NCBI RefSeq assembly: GCF_007827955.1
Contig: NZ_VITR01000013.1
Coordinates: 158,633 to 222,632 of the forward strand
DNA: 64,000 nt
Direction of reading: 5' to 3'
Source of the DNA: Nitrospirillum pindoramense
GTDB lineage: Bacteria; Pseudomonadota; Alphaproteobacteria; Azospirillales; Azospirillaceae
A program made the translations under genes and the position numbers. The notes beneath the pieces were generated by a model. The model worked only from the letters and a program-made list of their open reading frames with translations, ran no database searches and had not been told where the DNA came from. Numbering within the stretch: position 1 is the stretch's first letter; each line of letters opens with the position of its first letter. Below are positions 32,391 through 41,712 of the stretch, in pieces.

Positions 32391-33101
32391 TTAAGGGCTG
32401 GGCCTCAGGGTCTGGCCGATCATGGCGTAGGCGTCGTCGCTGGCCAGGAAGATGTAGGCCGGGGTGATGCCGGCCCAGTCTTCCTCCTGGTCGCCCGCGT
32501 CCGGCGGCAGATGGCCGGGGCAGACGCAATTGGCGGTGATGTCGTGCTCGCCGAACTCATGCACCAGGCTGCGGGTGAACCCCAGCAGGGCGGAGGCGGC
32601 GGCGCCATAGGCGGTCATGCCCCGTGCTCCCTCCATGGCGGTGCTGTCCACGGTGGTGACGATGCGGCCGTATCCCCGGGCCCGCATCAGGGGCAGCAGG
32701 TGGCGCACCATCAGAAAGGTGCCCCCCATGTTTGCGGCCATGGTCGCCTCGAACAGCTCCAGGGTCATGCCGTCGAACGGCTGCTTCAGGCGATAGCCGG
32801 CGTTGTTGATCAGGATGTCGACATGGTCGAAGGCGGCGATGGCTGCTTCCGCCACCGTATAGGCGCCTGCGGGTTGGGTGATGTCGGAATGAACGACGAC
32901 GCCGGTGCGGCCCAGGGCCTGGACCTGCCGGGCGGTTTCGGTCGCCGCCGCCTGCTCCTCCGGCAGCAGGTGATGCAGCACGACATTGGCGCCTTCCCGC
33001 GCGATGGCCACGGCGATCGCCCGCCCCAGGCCGCTGGCAGCCCCCGTCACCACCGCCGTGCGGCCCGCCAAGCGTCCCGATCCATGCCTCGGCCCCTGCA
33101 T
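32391..33101 (-). CDS. Short-chain dehydrogenase/reductase-like protein lacking the catalytic lysine
   Basis: About 236 residues of classical SDR fold. The nucleotide motif TGAASGLGRAI, the NNAG motif (LINNAGYRL), a serine in TTVDST and the tyrosine in TAYGAAASALLGF are all present. In SDRs the active site is Y-x-x-x-K; here the residue four after Tyr is alanine (codons TAT GGC GCC GCC GCC), so the essential lysine is gone and normal redox catalysis is doubtful. It keeps the PG motif (CVCPGHLPP). Start: ATG at 33099-33101 with GGGAG five bases upstream; 33104 or a TTG at 33131 are alternatives. It is convergent with phhA, and a link to pterin metabolism would be speculation. Confidence 0.85.
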   Translation of the reverse strand: MQGPRHGSGRLAGRTAVVTGAASGLGRAIAVAIAREGANVVLHHLLPEEQAAATETARQVQALGRTGVVVHSDITQPAGAYTVAEAAIAAFDHVDILINNAGYRLKQPFDGMTLELFEATMAANMGGTFLMVRHLLPLMRARGYGRIVTTVDSTAMEGARGMTAYGAAASALLGFTRSLVHEFGEHDITANCVCPGHLPPDAGDQEEDWAGITPAYIFLASDDAYAMIGQTLRPSP

Positions 33102-33142
33102 CATCGCTCCCACTCTGGAAAACAGGCTCAAGGTCCCGGCGT

Positions 33143-36100
33143 TTAGAGCCGGCGCATCAGGTCCGCCGGCGTGGACAGGATCAGGTCCCGGGGGGACAGC
33201 TTCTCCAGGAAGGCGGCGAAGCCGCCGCCCGTGTCCGCCTGGTCACCCGACGCGTGCTGCCCGGCCTCGTGATAGGCGTCGAACAGATCCTCATACAGGC
33301 GCAAGTCCTTCAATATTGCAATCTTTTGCTGCAGCGAGGCTTGGCTGACCAGTGCCAGGTGCAGCAGCACCAGGCCGTCGGGCGTCCAGTTGGGCTCCCG
33401 CATCAGGGGCAGCAGCGCCAGGGTCTGGGCGCCGCTGGCCCCACCCGACAGCATGCCTCGGCCCAGGCGCAGGGCGCGACGCTTGCCGCCGGTGGCCGGC
33501 GCCGGCTGGTCATGGCGCGACGCGGCGCCCTTGGCCCGGCCGCTGCGCTCAACCGCCATCAGCAAGGGGGTGCCGTCGGCGCCCTCACTCCCAGGGCCGC
33601 CGGCCGGGTGATAGCGCACGCCGCCCTCCACACCGATGACCAGGGTGGACAGCGCGATCAGCAGCTGGCGCTCCGGCTCCGCCAGGTCGGCGGGGCTGGC
33701 GCCCAGGTCGGCCAGGGCGGACAACAGCAGGGGGCTGATCTCACGGCCGGGGCGGGAGATGCCCACGGTCACCGTCTTGGCCTGGTGGCGGATGGTGTCG
33801 ATGGGGCGCGACGTCTCCTCGAACACCAGGCGCAGCAGATCCTGGCCCCGGGTGATGACGGCCGTGCGCTCCGGCTTGCCGCCGGGCGTGTCCAGCATGG
33901 GCAGCGCCGAGGTCAGCTTGGCCAGGCGGGCGGCATAGCTGGCGGGCAGGGCCGCGTCCAGTTGGCCCTCGGCGATGCGGTCGATGATGGCGGCAAGGCT
34001 GGTCGCCACCGGCGTCACCGGCCGGTCCGCCTCGGTCAGCGCCAGGTCCAGCGCCGCCGACACCTCACGGAAGGGGCGCGACTCCGCGTCGATGGCCAGG
34101 GCGGCATGGAAGCCCCACAGGTGCCCCGCCACCGTGGCCATGATGAAATCCAGGCCGGCGCCGGCCGAGGGCAGATGCACCACCGCCTCGGCATAGGGGG
34201 CGAAGCAGGTCTCGCCCTTGGCGGCGAAAACGATGGGCTTGCCGTTGTGCGCCTTGAAGATGGCCACTTCCTTGGCCGTGTCCTGGGCCAGCAGGGGGGC
34301 CAGGTCGTTGGCCACCACCAGGGTCAGGGGCTCGGTCGACAGGTCGATGTGCTTCTTGTCCTCGGTATAATCGACCGGGATGGACTTGTAGCAAAGCTCC
34401 GACAGCTTGATGCGGATCTCTTCGGCCGCCACCTTGTTGGCACCGTTGCCCACCACCGCCCAATAACGGTTGCGCGGGGCGTAGGCCTGGGCGCAGGCGG
34501 CGATGGCGCCCTCGTCGTCCAGCACCTCCTGGATGCGCTGGGGCAGGGCCTCCAGCGCCACCATCTCGTCATGGATCTGTTGGGCCGGCAGGGTGCCCAG
34601 GGCATCGGCCAGGCACAGGGCGGTCAGCTTGCCGGCCGCGACCTGGCTGTAGAACGCCTTGGTGGAGGCGACGGCCATCTCGATGTCGCGGCCGTCGCTG
34701 GTGAACAGGTGGCTGTCCGACTTGCGCACCAGGGGGCTGTTGCGGCGGTTGACGATGGCGTGGATCCAGGCGCCGGCGGCGCGGGCCAGATCCACCGTGC
34801 GGTTGGTGTCGGTGGTGGTGCCGCTCTGGCTGATGGCGATGACCAGGGCGTCGTCCAGGTTCTTGCCATCCAGGTTGGTCGACAGTTCCGACGCCTTGGC
34901 GCTGGTCACCGTCACCGGCGCCTTGTCCAGCGCCAGACGGATCAGGTGCTCGATGCCCATGGCGGCGATGGCGGCCGTGCCCTGGCCGGTTACCAGGATG
35001 CGGCGGATGGGGGGCTTGGACGGGTCGGCTAGGCGGGCGCGCAGGCCCGCCCACGGGCCGGTGCCGCCGCCCTGCGCGCCCAGGTCGAAGCTGACGCGCC
35101 GGTCCTGGCGGCGATAGCGGCCGGCTAGGGTCTTGCGCACGCTGGACGGGGCCTCATGCACCTCCTTCTCGAAGAAGTGGTCGTGGCGGCCGCGGAAGAT
35201 GTCGCGGGAGAAGATCTCGATGGCGTCGGCCTTCAGGCTGGCCGGGGCGCCGTCGTCCACCGTCCGGGCCGACACCGCAGGTTCACCCGCCGCCACCGAC
35301 AGGACGACGGCCAGGCCGCCGCGCTCCACCTGGGCCAGGGAGATGGAGCGGCGGGCGCGGGGCGCCAGGCCGTAATTCTCCGATGCGACGATCAGGCCGT
35401 CATTGACCTCGGCCACGAACAGGCTTTGCCCACTGCCCTTCTGGCCCAGCTGCAGGCGCTCCGGATCGGTCGGGTGCTGCAGGATGATGGCCATGGACCC
35501 GTCCAGCCGCCGGATGGTGGCCAGGAAGCGGTCGGCATTGCCGCCCCCGTTGCCCGTGGCGCCTTCCAGTCGGAACAGCACGGGAATGACCTTGGTGTCG
35601 GTCGTGGTGTCGGTGGGCAGGGCGTGGCCGGTGCCCTCGATCGCGCTTTCCGTCAGCGCCCGGTAATTGTCGATATCGCCGTTCAGGGCCACCATGGCGT
35701 CGGCATCGGCGCTGAGCGCCGTGGCCGCCTTGCCGGCGCCCGTCTCGTTCAACAGGCGGGCGTTCAGGGGGTGGCAGTTGGGCAGGCTGATGGCCCCGTG
35801 CGAGGCCCAGCGGGTGTGGGCGATGGCGCTGAAACCATCGGCGTGGCGGGCCACCGCCCACAGCACGGCGTCGGCGCGCATGCGGGCGCGCAGGAAGGCG
35901 CCGTTGTCGCCCAGGCGGCCAATCAGGGTGGCGACCTTATAGGTGAAGCGCACGGTGGTGCGGCCGTCGGGCAGGGCATGCAGCGCCAGGCCCTCATGCC
36001 GGTCACCCACGGCCAGCCGCTCGGCGGCACCGGCCCGCAGCTCCAGCGGCAGGTCGTCCAGGGTGTAGCGATGGTCGATGGTGATCTGCAGGGCGATGCC

Positions 36101-36580
36101 GGCGCTGTCGCGGCCCCGCACTTCCAGCCGGTCCAGGTTCTCCAGCACCTGCTCCGCGGCCCAGGCCACGGCGTGCTGCGGCCGGGCGGCGGCGGCCCCC
36201 TCCGGCAGCAGGGCCAGGGTACGGCCGATGTTGCCCAGCACCTCGGTCCGCAGCTGCCAGGAATAGTCGCGCAGGCGTTCCGCCACCCGCTCCACCGCGA
36301 CGTCGCGGGCGGTCTCGCCCGAGCGCAGCGCCGATTCCAGCGCGTCGACGCGGTCGGCCAAGGCGGTCAGCAGGGCGGCGGCGGCGGGATCGGCCACGGC
36401 CGCCATATGGGTGGGAAACGCCATGAGGTCGGTGAAGCGCGTCGCCAGCCCATCCAGCGCGGTGTCGATGGTGTCAGGCGCGTTCGCCTCGGCCAAGTCG
36501 TCGGCCACGGCCCTCAGCCATGATAGGTCCGCGGTGCGGATCCAGTTGCGATTACCCAGGAAGCCGGCGATGCCGCACAT
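33143..36580 (-). CDS. Giant GlmS-like protein (glutaminase plus SIS domains with long insertion and tail)
   Basis: 1145 residues, almost twice the ~609 of GlmS. It starts MCGIAGF, so Cys2 becomes the N-terminal nucleophile after Met removal. RGRDSAG (~155-161), HTRWASHG (~255-262), NGDIDNY (~300-306) and TDTKVI (~327-332) are the other glutaminase marks. Between CGIAGF and RGRDSAG there are ~130 extra, mostly helical residues. Then come the KEVHEAP linker and SIS 1 with TGQGTAAIAAMG, ISQSGTTTDTN and STKAFYSQ. SIS 2 follows, with the GlmS KHG segment changed to EDKKHID. A ~300-residue C-terminal tail contains a second KTVTV-like piece (~935). Start: ATG at 36578-36580 with GAGG six bases upstream. 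The reaction is likely amidotransfer to a sugar phosphate, but the product is unknown. Confidence 0.85.
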   Translation of the reverse strand: MCGIAGFLGNRNWIRTADLSWLRAVADDLAEANAPDTIDTALDGLATRFTDLMAFPTHMAAVADPAAAALLTALADRVDALESALRSGETARDVAVERVAERLRDYSWQLRTEVLGNIGRTLALLPEGAAAARPQHAVAWAAEQVLENLDRLEVRGRDSAGIALQITIDHRYTLDDLPLELRAGAAERLAVGDRHEGLALHALPDGRTTVRFTYKVATLIGRLGDNGAFLRARMRADAVLWAVARHADGFSAIAHTRWASHGAISLPNCHPLNARLLNETGAGKAATALSADADAMVALNGDIDNYRALTESAIEGTGHALPTDTTTDTKVIPVLFRLEGATGNGGGNADRFLATIRRLDGSMAIILQHPTDPERLQLGQKGSGQSLFVAEVNDGLIVASENYGLAPRARRSISLAQVERGGLAVVLSVAAGEPAVSARTVDDGAPASLKADAIEIFSRDIFRGRHDHFFEKEVHEAPSSVRKTLAGRYRRQDRRVSFDLGAQGGGTGPWAGLRARLADPSKPPIRRILVTGQGTAAIAAMGIEHLIRLALDKAPVTVTSAKASELSTNLDGKNLDDALVIAISQSGTTTDTNRTVDLARAAGAWIHAIVNRRNSPLVRKSDSHLFTSDGRDIEMAVASTKAFYSQVAAGKLTALCLADALGTLPAQQIHDEMVALEALPQRIQEVLDDEGAIAACAQAYAPRNRYWAVVGNGANKVAAEEIRIKLSELCYKSIPVDYTEDKKHIDLSTEPLTLVVANDLAPLLAQDTAKEVAIFKAHNGKPIVFAAKGETCFAPYAEAVVHLPSAGAGLDFIMATVAGHLWGFHAALAIDAESRPFREVSAALDLALTEADRPVTPVATSLAAIIDRIAEGQLDAALPASYAARLAKLTSALPMLDTPGGKPERTAVITRGQDLLRLVFEETSRPIDTIRHQAKTVTVGISRPGREISPLLLSALADLGASPADLAEPERQLLIALSTLVIGVEGGVRYHPAGGPGSEGADGTPLLMAVERSGRAKGAASRHDQPAPATGGKRRALRLGRGMLSGGASGAQTLALLPLMREPNWTPDGLVLLHLALVSQASLQQKIAILKDLRLYEDLFDAYHEAGQHASGDQADTGGGFAAFLEKLSPRDLILSTPADLMRRL

Positions 36581-36754
36581 CATACACCTCACTCAAGCAA
36601 GACCGCAGTCATAGTCCAGGCCGGGGCCGGCGTGGAAGGCGGAAAACGTGACGTTGCACAGTGGGAGGGCCCGCGCGCCGATGGAATGGCCTTCGGACAC
36701 CTACAGGGCTATGGTGCCCGGCCGTGATCGACAGACAACCCGAGAGCCTTTCCC

Positions 36755-37102
36755 ATGATCGTGACCCTCTGGCACAACCCCAAATGCTCCACCTCGCGCC
36801 GGGTGCTGGCCGACCTGCAGGCCGCCGGGCACGAGGTCCAGGTGGTTGAATATCTGAAGACCCCGCCCGACCGCGCCGCCCTGGCCGCCATGCTGGCCAC
36901 CCTGAAGGCCCGGCCGGCCGACATCCTGCGCCGCCGGGGCAACGACGACCTGCTGGCGGCCGAACCCGCCGGCGGATTCGACGACGCGGCGCTGCTGGAC
37001 CTGATGGCGCAGCACCCCATCCTGATCGAGCGACCCATCGCGCGCAGCCCCAAGGGCGCCGTGCTGTGCCGCCCGGCCGAGCGGCTGGCTGAAATCCTCT
37101 GA
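36755..37102 (+). CDS. ArsC family protein (arsenate reductase-like, thioredoxin fold)
   Basis: 115 residues. The active-site loop HNPKCSTSRR carries Cys11, and the C-terminal HPILIERPI and AVLCRPAERL hold the arginines equivalent to those that bind the oxyanion in E. coli ArsC. The glutaredoxin-dependent ArsC group also includes YfgD-like proteins whose substrate is not arsenate. No ars operon genes (arsR, arsB, acr3) are near, so a real role in arsenic resistance is not shown. It stands between the GlmS-like gene (divergent) and a histidine kinase (convergent). Confidence 0.9.
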   Translation: MIVTLWHNPKCSTSRRVLADLQAAGHEVQVVEYLKTPPDRAALAAMLATLKARPADILRRRGNDDLLAAEPAGGFDDAALLDLMAQHPILIERPIARSPKGAVLCRPAERLAEIL

Positions 37103-37159
37103 TTTCCCCGATGTGCCAGTGAATTGGGGCGGAAGCGGGGCGGCTTGGGCGGGCCCGCC

Positions 37160-39100
37160 TTAACGCGGGGCGGCCGCCAGCGGCACGGTGAAGCTGACCG
37201 TGGTGCCGACGCCGGGCTGGCTGTCGATGGCCAGGACCCCGCCGTGGCGGGCCACCAGGTCGCGCACCAGGGTCAAGCCCAGGCCGGTTCCCACCTCGCC
37301 CAAGGTGCCGGGGCGGCTGTCCTGGGCCTCGCGCCGGTACAGCTGATCCAGCTGGTCCGGGTCCATGCCGATACCGCGGTCGGTCACGGCGATTTCCAGC
37401 CGGTCGCCCGCCGCGCGCGATGTCACCTGCACGCCCTGGTTGGGATGGCTGAACTTGATGGCGTTGGCCAGCAGGTTGCGCAGGATGGCCAGGACCATGG
37501 TGCGGTCCGCCAGGATATGGCGGTCGCCCGAAGCGTCCAGGATGCGGATGCCCTTCGCTTCCGCCGTGGGGCCCAGGTCGTGGGTGGCCGCGGCCACCAC
37601 CTCGCCCAAGGCCATGACCGAGGGGGTGAAGGGCGTGCCCGACATCTGTACCCGCGACCAGTTCAACAGATTGTCCAGCAACGTGTGGGCGGCCACCGCG
37701 CTCTGATGTACCGACGCGGCGAAGTCGGCCACGTCGGCCGGCGACATGCGGGTGCCGTGGTCGGCCAGTTCCCTGGTCATCCCCAGCAGCACGTTGAACG
37801 GGCCGCGCAGGTCGTGGGAGATGAGAGAGAAGAAGCGGGTCTTTTCCCGGTTCAGGAAATCCAGCTCGTCATGGGCGGCCCGCAACTCCGCCAGCGCCCG
37901 CTCCGTGGCCGCGCGCGCCTCGCGTTCCGCGACGGCCGAGCGCTCCTGCGAGCGCACCATGCGCCGCACCACCATGTTGAACAGCAACACCACAGCCAGC
38001 AGCACGCCGGAAAATCCAGCCATGGATCCGGCGGTGCGCAGGACCAGCGACCAGGTGAGGGTGGAGCGTGGCGCCAGATGCACCAGGCGCCACGGGGCGT
38101 TGGCCAGCGGGCGGGAGGTGACGAGATAGCCCGCCCGCTCCACCGCGCCAGCCGTTCGGCCCATCGTCAGCGCCAGGCCGGCGGCGGTGGGACGCCCCTG
38201 CCGAAACAGGCCGGTGGGGGGCGTCGCCGTGGCTGACAGCAGCCCGCCATCCGATCCCAGCAGCAACACCATGCCCCCCGCATCGGCCGATGCGGGGGTG
38301 AGCACGCTGGGGTCCAGATCAAAGGCGATCACGCCCAGACGTTGGCTCCCATTGTCGACGGGGACGGCAACGGTCCCCACCGGACGGACTGGCGTGTCGG
38401 CGGTGGCGGGCGGGGGTGTCGTCTCGGTCCAGGTGACATGGCCGTCCGGGTTCGCCGCCGAGGTCAACAGGCGATAGGGGCCGTGGTCCAGCAAGGTGGC
38501 CATGAGCGTCGGGGCGCTGTCGGCGGGGTGCCAGGGGGCCACCGCCACCAGGCCGGAAGCACCGATGAAATACCCGCGCGCCACGCCGGGCTGTGTGCGA
38601 ACGTCCAGCGCCAGCTGCTGGGCCAGTGCCACGGAGATGGCAAGGTCCACCCGCCAGCGGCCACCTTCAGGCCGCGACAGCCCTTCGTGCTGAGCCAGCG
38701 CCCGATTGGGCAGGGCCATCAGGGCGGCGGCCACGGGGCCGTCCAGCGGGTTGGCGCCGTCGGGGCCGACGCGATCCAGAACCGCTACCTCATCCACGCC
38801 GGTTCGCCCCACCTGCTCCAGGAAGGTGTTGAGATAGGGCGTGTCGTCCATGGGGGGCTGCGGCGTCCGCCGCACCCACTCCCGCAGGCGGGTCAGTCGG
38901 CCGGCGATGGCGGACAACGTGCCATCCAGGGCGATGGCCTGGGTCTCGAGATCCTGGCGGATCTCGGCGCGGCGCGAATTCAGCCCCCGGGTGAATTCGG
39001 CGTGGACGAACACCAGGGACAGCGCGATGCCGGCGGCCAGCGAGATGTTGATCAGGCGGCCCGGCCCGATGGATTTCATCCAATCCGCCAATCGCCTCAT
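37160..39100 (-). CDS. Membrane sensor histidine kinase
   Basis: 646 residues. Helix 1 is near 15-35, a large periplasmic sensor region (~36-345) has Cache-like strand patterns (ARGYFIGASGLVAVAP, GVIAFDLDPSVLTP), and helix 2 is near 345-370. A coiled coil is followed by the HisKA box FFSLISHDLRGPFN with the phosphoacceptor His near 426. The ATPase boxes are NLLANAIKFSHPNQ (N), DRGIGMDPDQ (G1) and GTGLGLTLV (G2). Start: ATG at 39098-39100, preceded by a G-rich stretch (GGGGGA). No response regulator gene is adjacent, so its partner is elsewhere. Head-to-head with another histidine kinase over ~320 bases. Confidence 0.92.
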   Translation of the reverse strand: MRRLADWMKSIGPGRLINISLAAGIALSLVFVHAEFTRGLNSRRAEIRQDLETQAIALDGTLSAIAGRLTRLREWVRRTPQPPMDDTPYLNTFLEQVGRTGVDEVAVLDRVGPDGANPLDGPVAAALMALPNRALAQHEGLSRPEGGRWRVDLAISVALAQQLALDVRTQPGVARGYFIGASGLVAVAPWHPADSAPTLMATLLDHGPYRLLTSAANPDGHVTWTETTPPPATADTPVRPVGTVAVPVDNGSQRLGVIAFDLDPSVLTPASADAGGMVLLLGSDGGLLSATATPPTGLFRQGRPTAAGLALTMGRTAGAVERAGYLVTSRPLANAPWRLVHLAPRSTLTWSLVLRTAGSMAGFSGVLLAVVLLFNMVVRRMVRSQERSAVAEREARAATERALAELRAAHDELDFLNREKTRFFSLISHDLRGPFNVLLGMTRELADHGTRMSPADVADFAASVHQSAVAAHTLLDNLLNWSRVQMSGTPFTPSVMALGEVVAAATHDLGPTAEAKGIRILDASGDRHILADRTMVLAILRNLLANAIKFSHPNQGVQVTSRAAGDRLEIAVTDRGIGMDPDQLDQLYRREAQDSRPGTLGEVGTGLGLTLVRDLVARHGGVLAIDSQPGVGTTVSFTVPLAAAPR

Positions 39101-39422
39101 GATCCCCCGTCCCGATATGCCGTGCCCAAGGGCCCCCGCCTTGCTTATTCCACCAAATCTTTCCGCCGGCGCCGGTCTGTCCCGGCATGGTCGTGAGCGG
39201 ACTGGTTTCGTCGCGACGCTTATCATGGGCGCGTGGGCCTGGCAATTGATGGCCGGGCAGCTTTTTCGCAACGGTTTACGTCCCGCTTGTCCGTTGAATG
39301 GCCGACCGGGCCAGGGACGCCGGATAGACGGGGCACGCGTGCGCCGTCTTGCCAGGACACGCAGGGCGTGCCTTTCCCGTTGGGATAGGGCATGGTTGCG
39401 CCATTCACGGCTTAGCGGACGA
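39101..39422. other. Divergent intergenic region between two histidine kinase genes
   Basis: About 320 bases holding the promoters of both kinases. The plus-strand frame of the right kinase stays open through it, but no start has a better ribosome binding site and the residues do not look like a conserved domain. No clear palindromic operator seen. Confidence 0.4.
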
Positions 39423-41675
39423 ATGATGGATTTGCGGGGCGACGGTGCGGGGCGTGACGGGGTGGGTTTGCGCCGCTGGATGGCGCTGGCCGCCCTGCTG
39501 TTCCTCATCCTCGCGATTGGGGCGCCGGCGGCCCGCGCGGGCACGGGTGTGGCCAGCCCCTCGGTGACCAGCCCGGCGGCGGCCGGCCTCGTTGTCGTCG
39601 ACGGTCCCGACCTGTCGCTGGGCGGCCATCTGGAATTGCTGGAGGATAAGGGGCGCAATCTGACCTTGGCCGATGTCATGTCCGGCCCGGCCGCCGACCG
39701 TTTCACCCCGGCCACTCGCGATACACCCGGCTTCGCCCGCACCCATTCCGCCTATTGGGCCCGCGTCACCCTGGACAATCCAACGGACGGTACGCTCAAC
39801 CGGCTGCTCGTCTTCGCCTATCCCTATTACCGCGGCCTGGACCTTTATGTGTTTTCCCCCACGGGGGCGCCGGTGGAACAGCGACATGTGGCGGAGGGGG
39901 CGCAGGCGCGGGGCACGGACATTCCCCACCGCTATCCCGTCTTCACCTTGTCGCTGCCGCCCGGCCGCACCGTGCTGTACATGCGGGTGGAACACTACTT
40001 CGCCTCCTTCGCCCTCTACCTGCGGACCAGCGACGCTCAGGGCTTGGTGGACCGGCGGGACATCCTGCTGCACGGCCTGACCTTCGGCGTCCTCATCATC
40101 GCTGCCGCCTACCAGTTCGCGCTGGTGGTGATGGCGGGGGTGGAGGTGGGTGTGACCCTGCTGTTCTACGCGCTGATCACCCTGGCCTACATTTATGGCC
40201 AGCTGGGCTATCCCTGGGAGCATCTGCCGGCGGATTTCGCCAGCCATTATTACCGCGAGGTGGTGGGCACCCTGCCCGTGGCCGTGGGGCAGATCTTCGC
40301 GGTGCAGTTCCTGGACCTCAGGCGGCGACAGCCCTGGATCGCCCGGCTGCTGCTGCTGTCCACCGGCCTGCTGGTCCTGGACACGCCGCTGCATTACCTG
40401 GAGCCGGCCATCGGCTCCGGCATCGCCCAGGCGCTGGCGCTGCTGGGATCCATCCTGACGCTGACGGCGGCGGTGCGTGACCTGCGCCGCTCCGTCAACG
40501 CCCGCTTCTTCCTGCTGGGCTTCCTGCCCATCGTCGGGGTGGCGGTGGTGTGGTCGCTGCGCGCCGGCGGTGCCCTTCCCGCCGCCATCTGGACGGAGGC
40601 CGCACTCTACGCGCCCAATGCCATCGGCGTGGTGCTGCTGACCTTCGGCGTCGCCTACCGCATCGGCAAGGAGCGGGAGGAGCGTGAGCGCGCGCTGGAG
40701 GCGAGCGAGGCCGCCCTGCGCCGGGCCAATGACGAACTGGAAGACCGCGTGCGCACCCGCACCGCTGAACTGAGCGACAGCCTGGAAAAGCTGAAGCGGT
40801 CGCAGGACGCGCTGGTGCAGGCGGAGAAGCTGGCCTCGCTGGGCCAACTGGTGGCCGGTGTCGCGCACGAGATCAACACCCCCATCGGCGTCACGCTCAC
40901 CACCGCCTCCCACGTGTCGGAACGGGTGACGGCCATCGACCATCTGGTGCGGGATGGCCGGCTGCGCCGCAGCGACCTGACCGATTTCATGGGGGAACTG
41001 GCGGAATCCTCCCGCCTGATGCTGTCCAACATCGGCCGTGCCGCCAGCCTGATCCAAAGCTTCAAGCAGGTCTCCGCCGACCAGAGTTCCGAGGAGCGGC
41101 GGCGGGTGGAGCTGTGCGCCTATATGGAGGAGGTGGTTTCCAGCCTGGGCCCCACCCTGCGCCGGGGCGGCCATACGGCGGAGATCATCTGCCCTTGCCC
41201 GGTGGAACTGGAAACCTATCCGGGCCTGCTGGCCCAGGTGCTGACCAATTTCGTCTCGAACTCCATCCTGCACGCCTATGAGCCGGGGGTGCGCGGCCAC
41301 ATCACCATCACCGCCCGCCGGCTGGGCCCCGGAGATTTCCCCGGCGAGGGCTATGCCGGCGGGGCGCAGATCGTCTACCAGGACGACGGCCGCGGCATTC
41401 CGGCGGCCATTCTGCCCCGCATCTTCGATCCCTTCTTCACCACGCGGCGCGGGGCGGGGGGCACCGGCCTGGGGCTCAACATCGTCTACAACCTCGTGAC
41501 GCATCGATTGAAGGGCACTGTCACCGCCGCCAGCGAGGCGGGGGCCGGTACGCGCTTCACCCTGATCCTGCCCGACCTGCGGGGCCGCGAGGGGCAGGGC
41601 GAGGTACCGGAAGCCGCCGGCCAGGACCGACCCCATACACCCGATACCCTGGTGGCGGCGCGGATGCCGCGCTAA
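39423..41675 (+). CDS. Sensor histidine kinase with 7TMR-DISM sensor
   Basis: 750 residues. The signal segment (WMALAALLFLILAIGAPAARA) is followed by a periplasmic 7TMR-DISMED2-like domain (HSAYWARVTLDN, LDLYVFSPTG, PPGRTVLYMRVE), then seven hydrophobic helices (~215-410), a coiled coil, and the HisKA box GQLVAGVAHEINTPIG with His near 481. The ATPase end has NFVSNSILHAYEP, DDGRGIPAAILPRIFDPFFTT and GTGLGLNIVYNL. The DISM group senses carbohydrates or other small ligands. ATG at 39423 (a second ATG follows at once), with a weak site. A 172-residue unknown follows 37 bases later and may be its partner. No receiver domain is attached. Confidence 0.93.
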   Translation: MMDLRGDGAGRDGVGLRRWMALAALLFLILAIGAPAARAGTGVASPSVTSPAAAGLVVVDGPDLSLGGHLELLEDKGRNLTLADVMSGPAADRFTPATRDTPGFARTHSAYWARVTLDNPTDGTLNRLLVFAYPYYRGLDLYVFSPTGAPVEQRHVAEGAQARGTDIPHRYPVFTLSLPPGRTVLYMRVEHYFASFALYLRTSDAQGLVDRRDILLHGLTFGVLIIAAAYQFALVVMAGVEVGVTLLFYALITLAYIYGQLGYPWEHLPADFASHYYREVVGTLPVAVGQIFAVQFLDLRRRQPWIARLLLLSTGLLVLDTPLHYLEPAIGSGIAQALALLGSILTLTAAVRDLRRSVNARFFLLGFLPIVGVAVVWSLRAGGALPAAIWTEAALYAPNAIGVVLLTFGVAYRIGKEREERERALEASEAALRRANDELEDRVRTRTAELSDSLEKLKRSQDALVQAEKLASLGQLVAGVAHEINTPIGVTLTTASHVSERVTAIDHLVRDGRLRRSDLTDFMGELAESSRLMLSNIGRAASLIQSFKQVSADQSSEERRRVELCAYMEEVVSSLGPTLRRGGHTAEIICPCPVELETYPGLLAQVLTNFVSNSILHAYEPGVRGHITITARRLGPGDFPGEGYAGGAQIVYQDDGRGIPAAILPRIFDPFFTTRRGAGGTGLGLNIVYNLVTHRLKGTVTAASEAGAGTRFTLILPDLRGREGQGEVPEAAGQDRPHTPDTLVAARMPR

Positions 41676-41712
41676 GCTGGGGTGTCGATCCGCTCACAGG
41701 GACTAGAACCCC

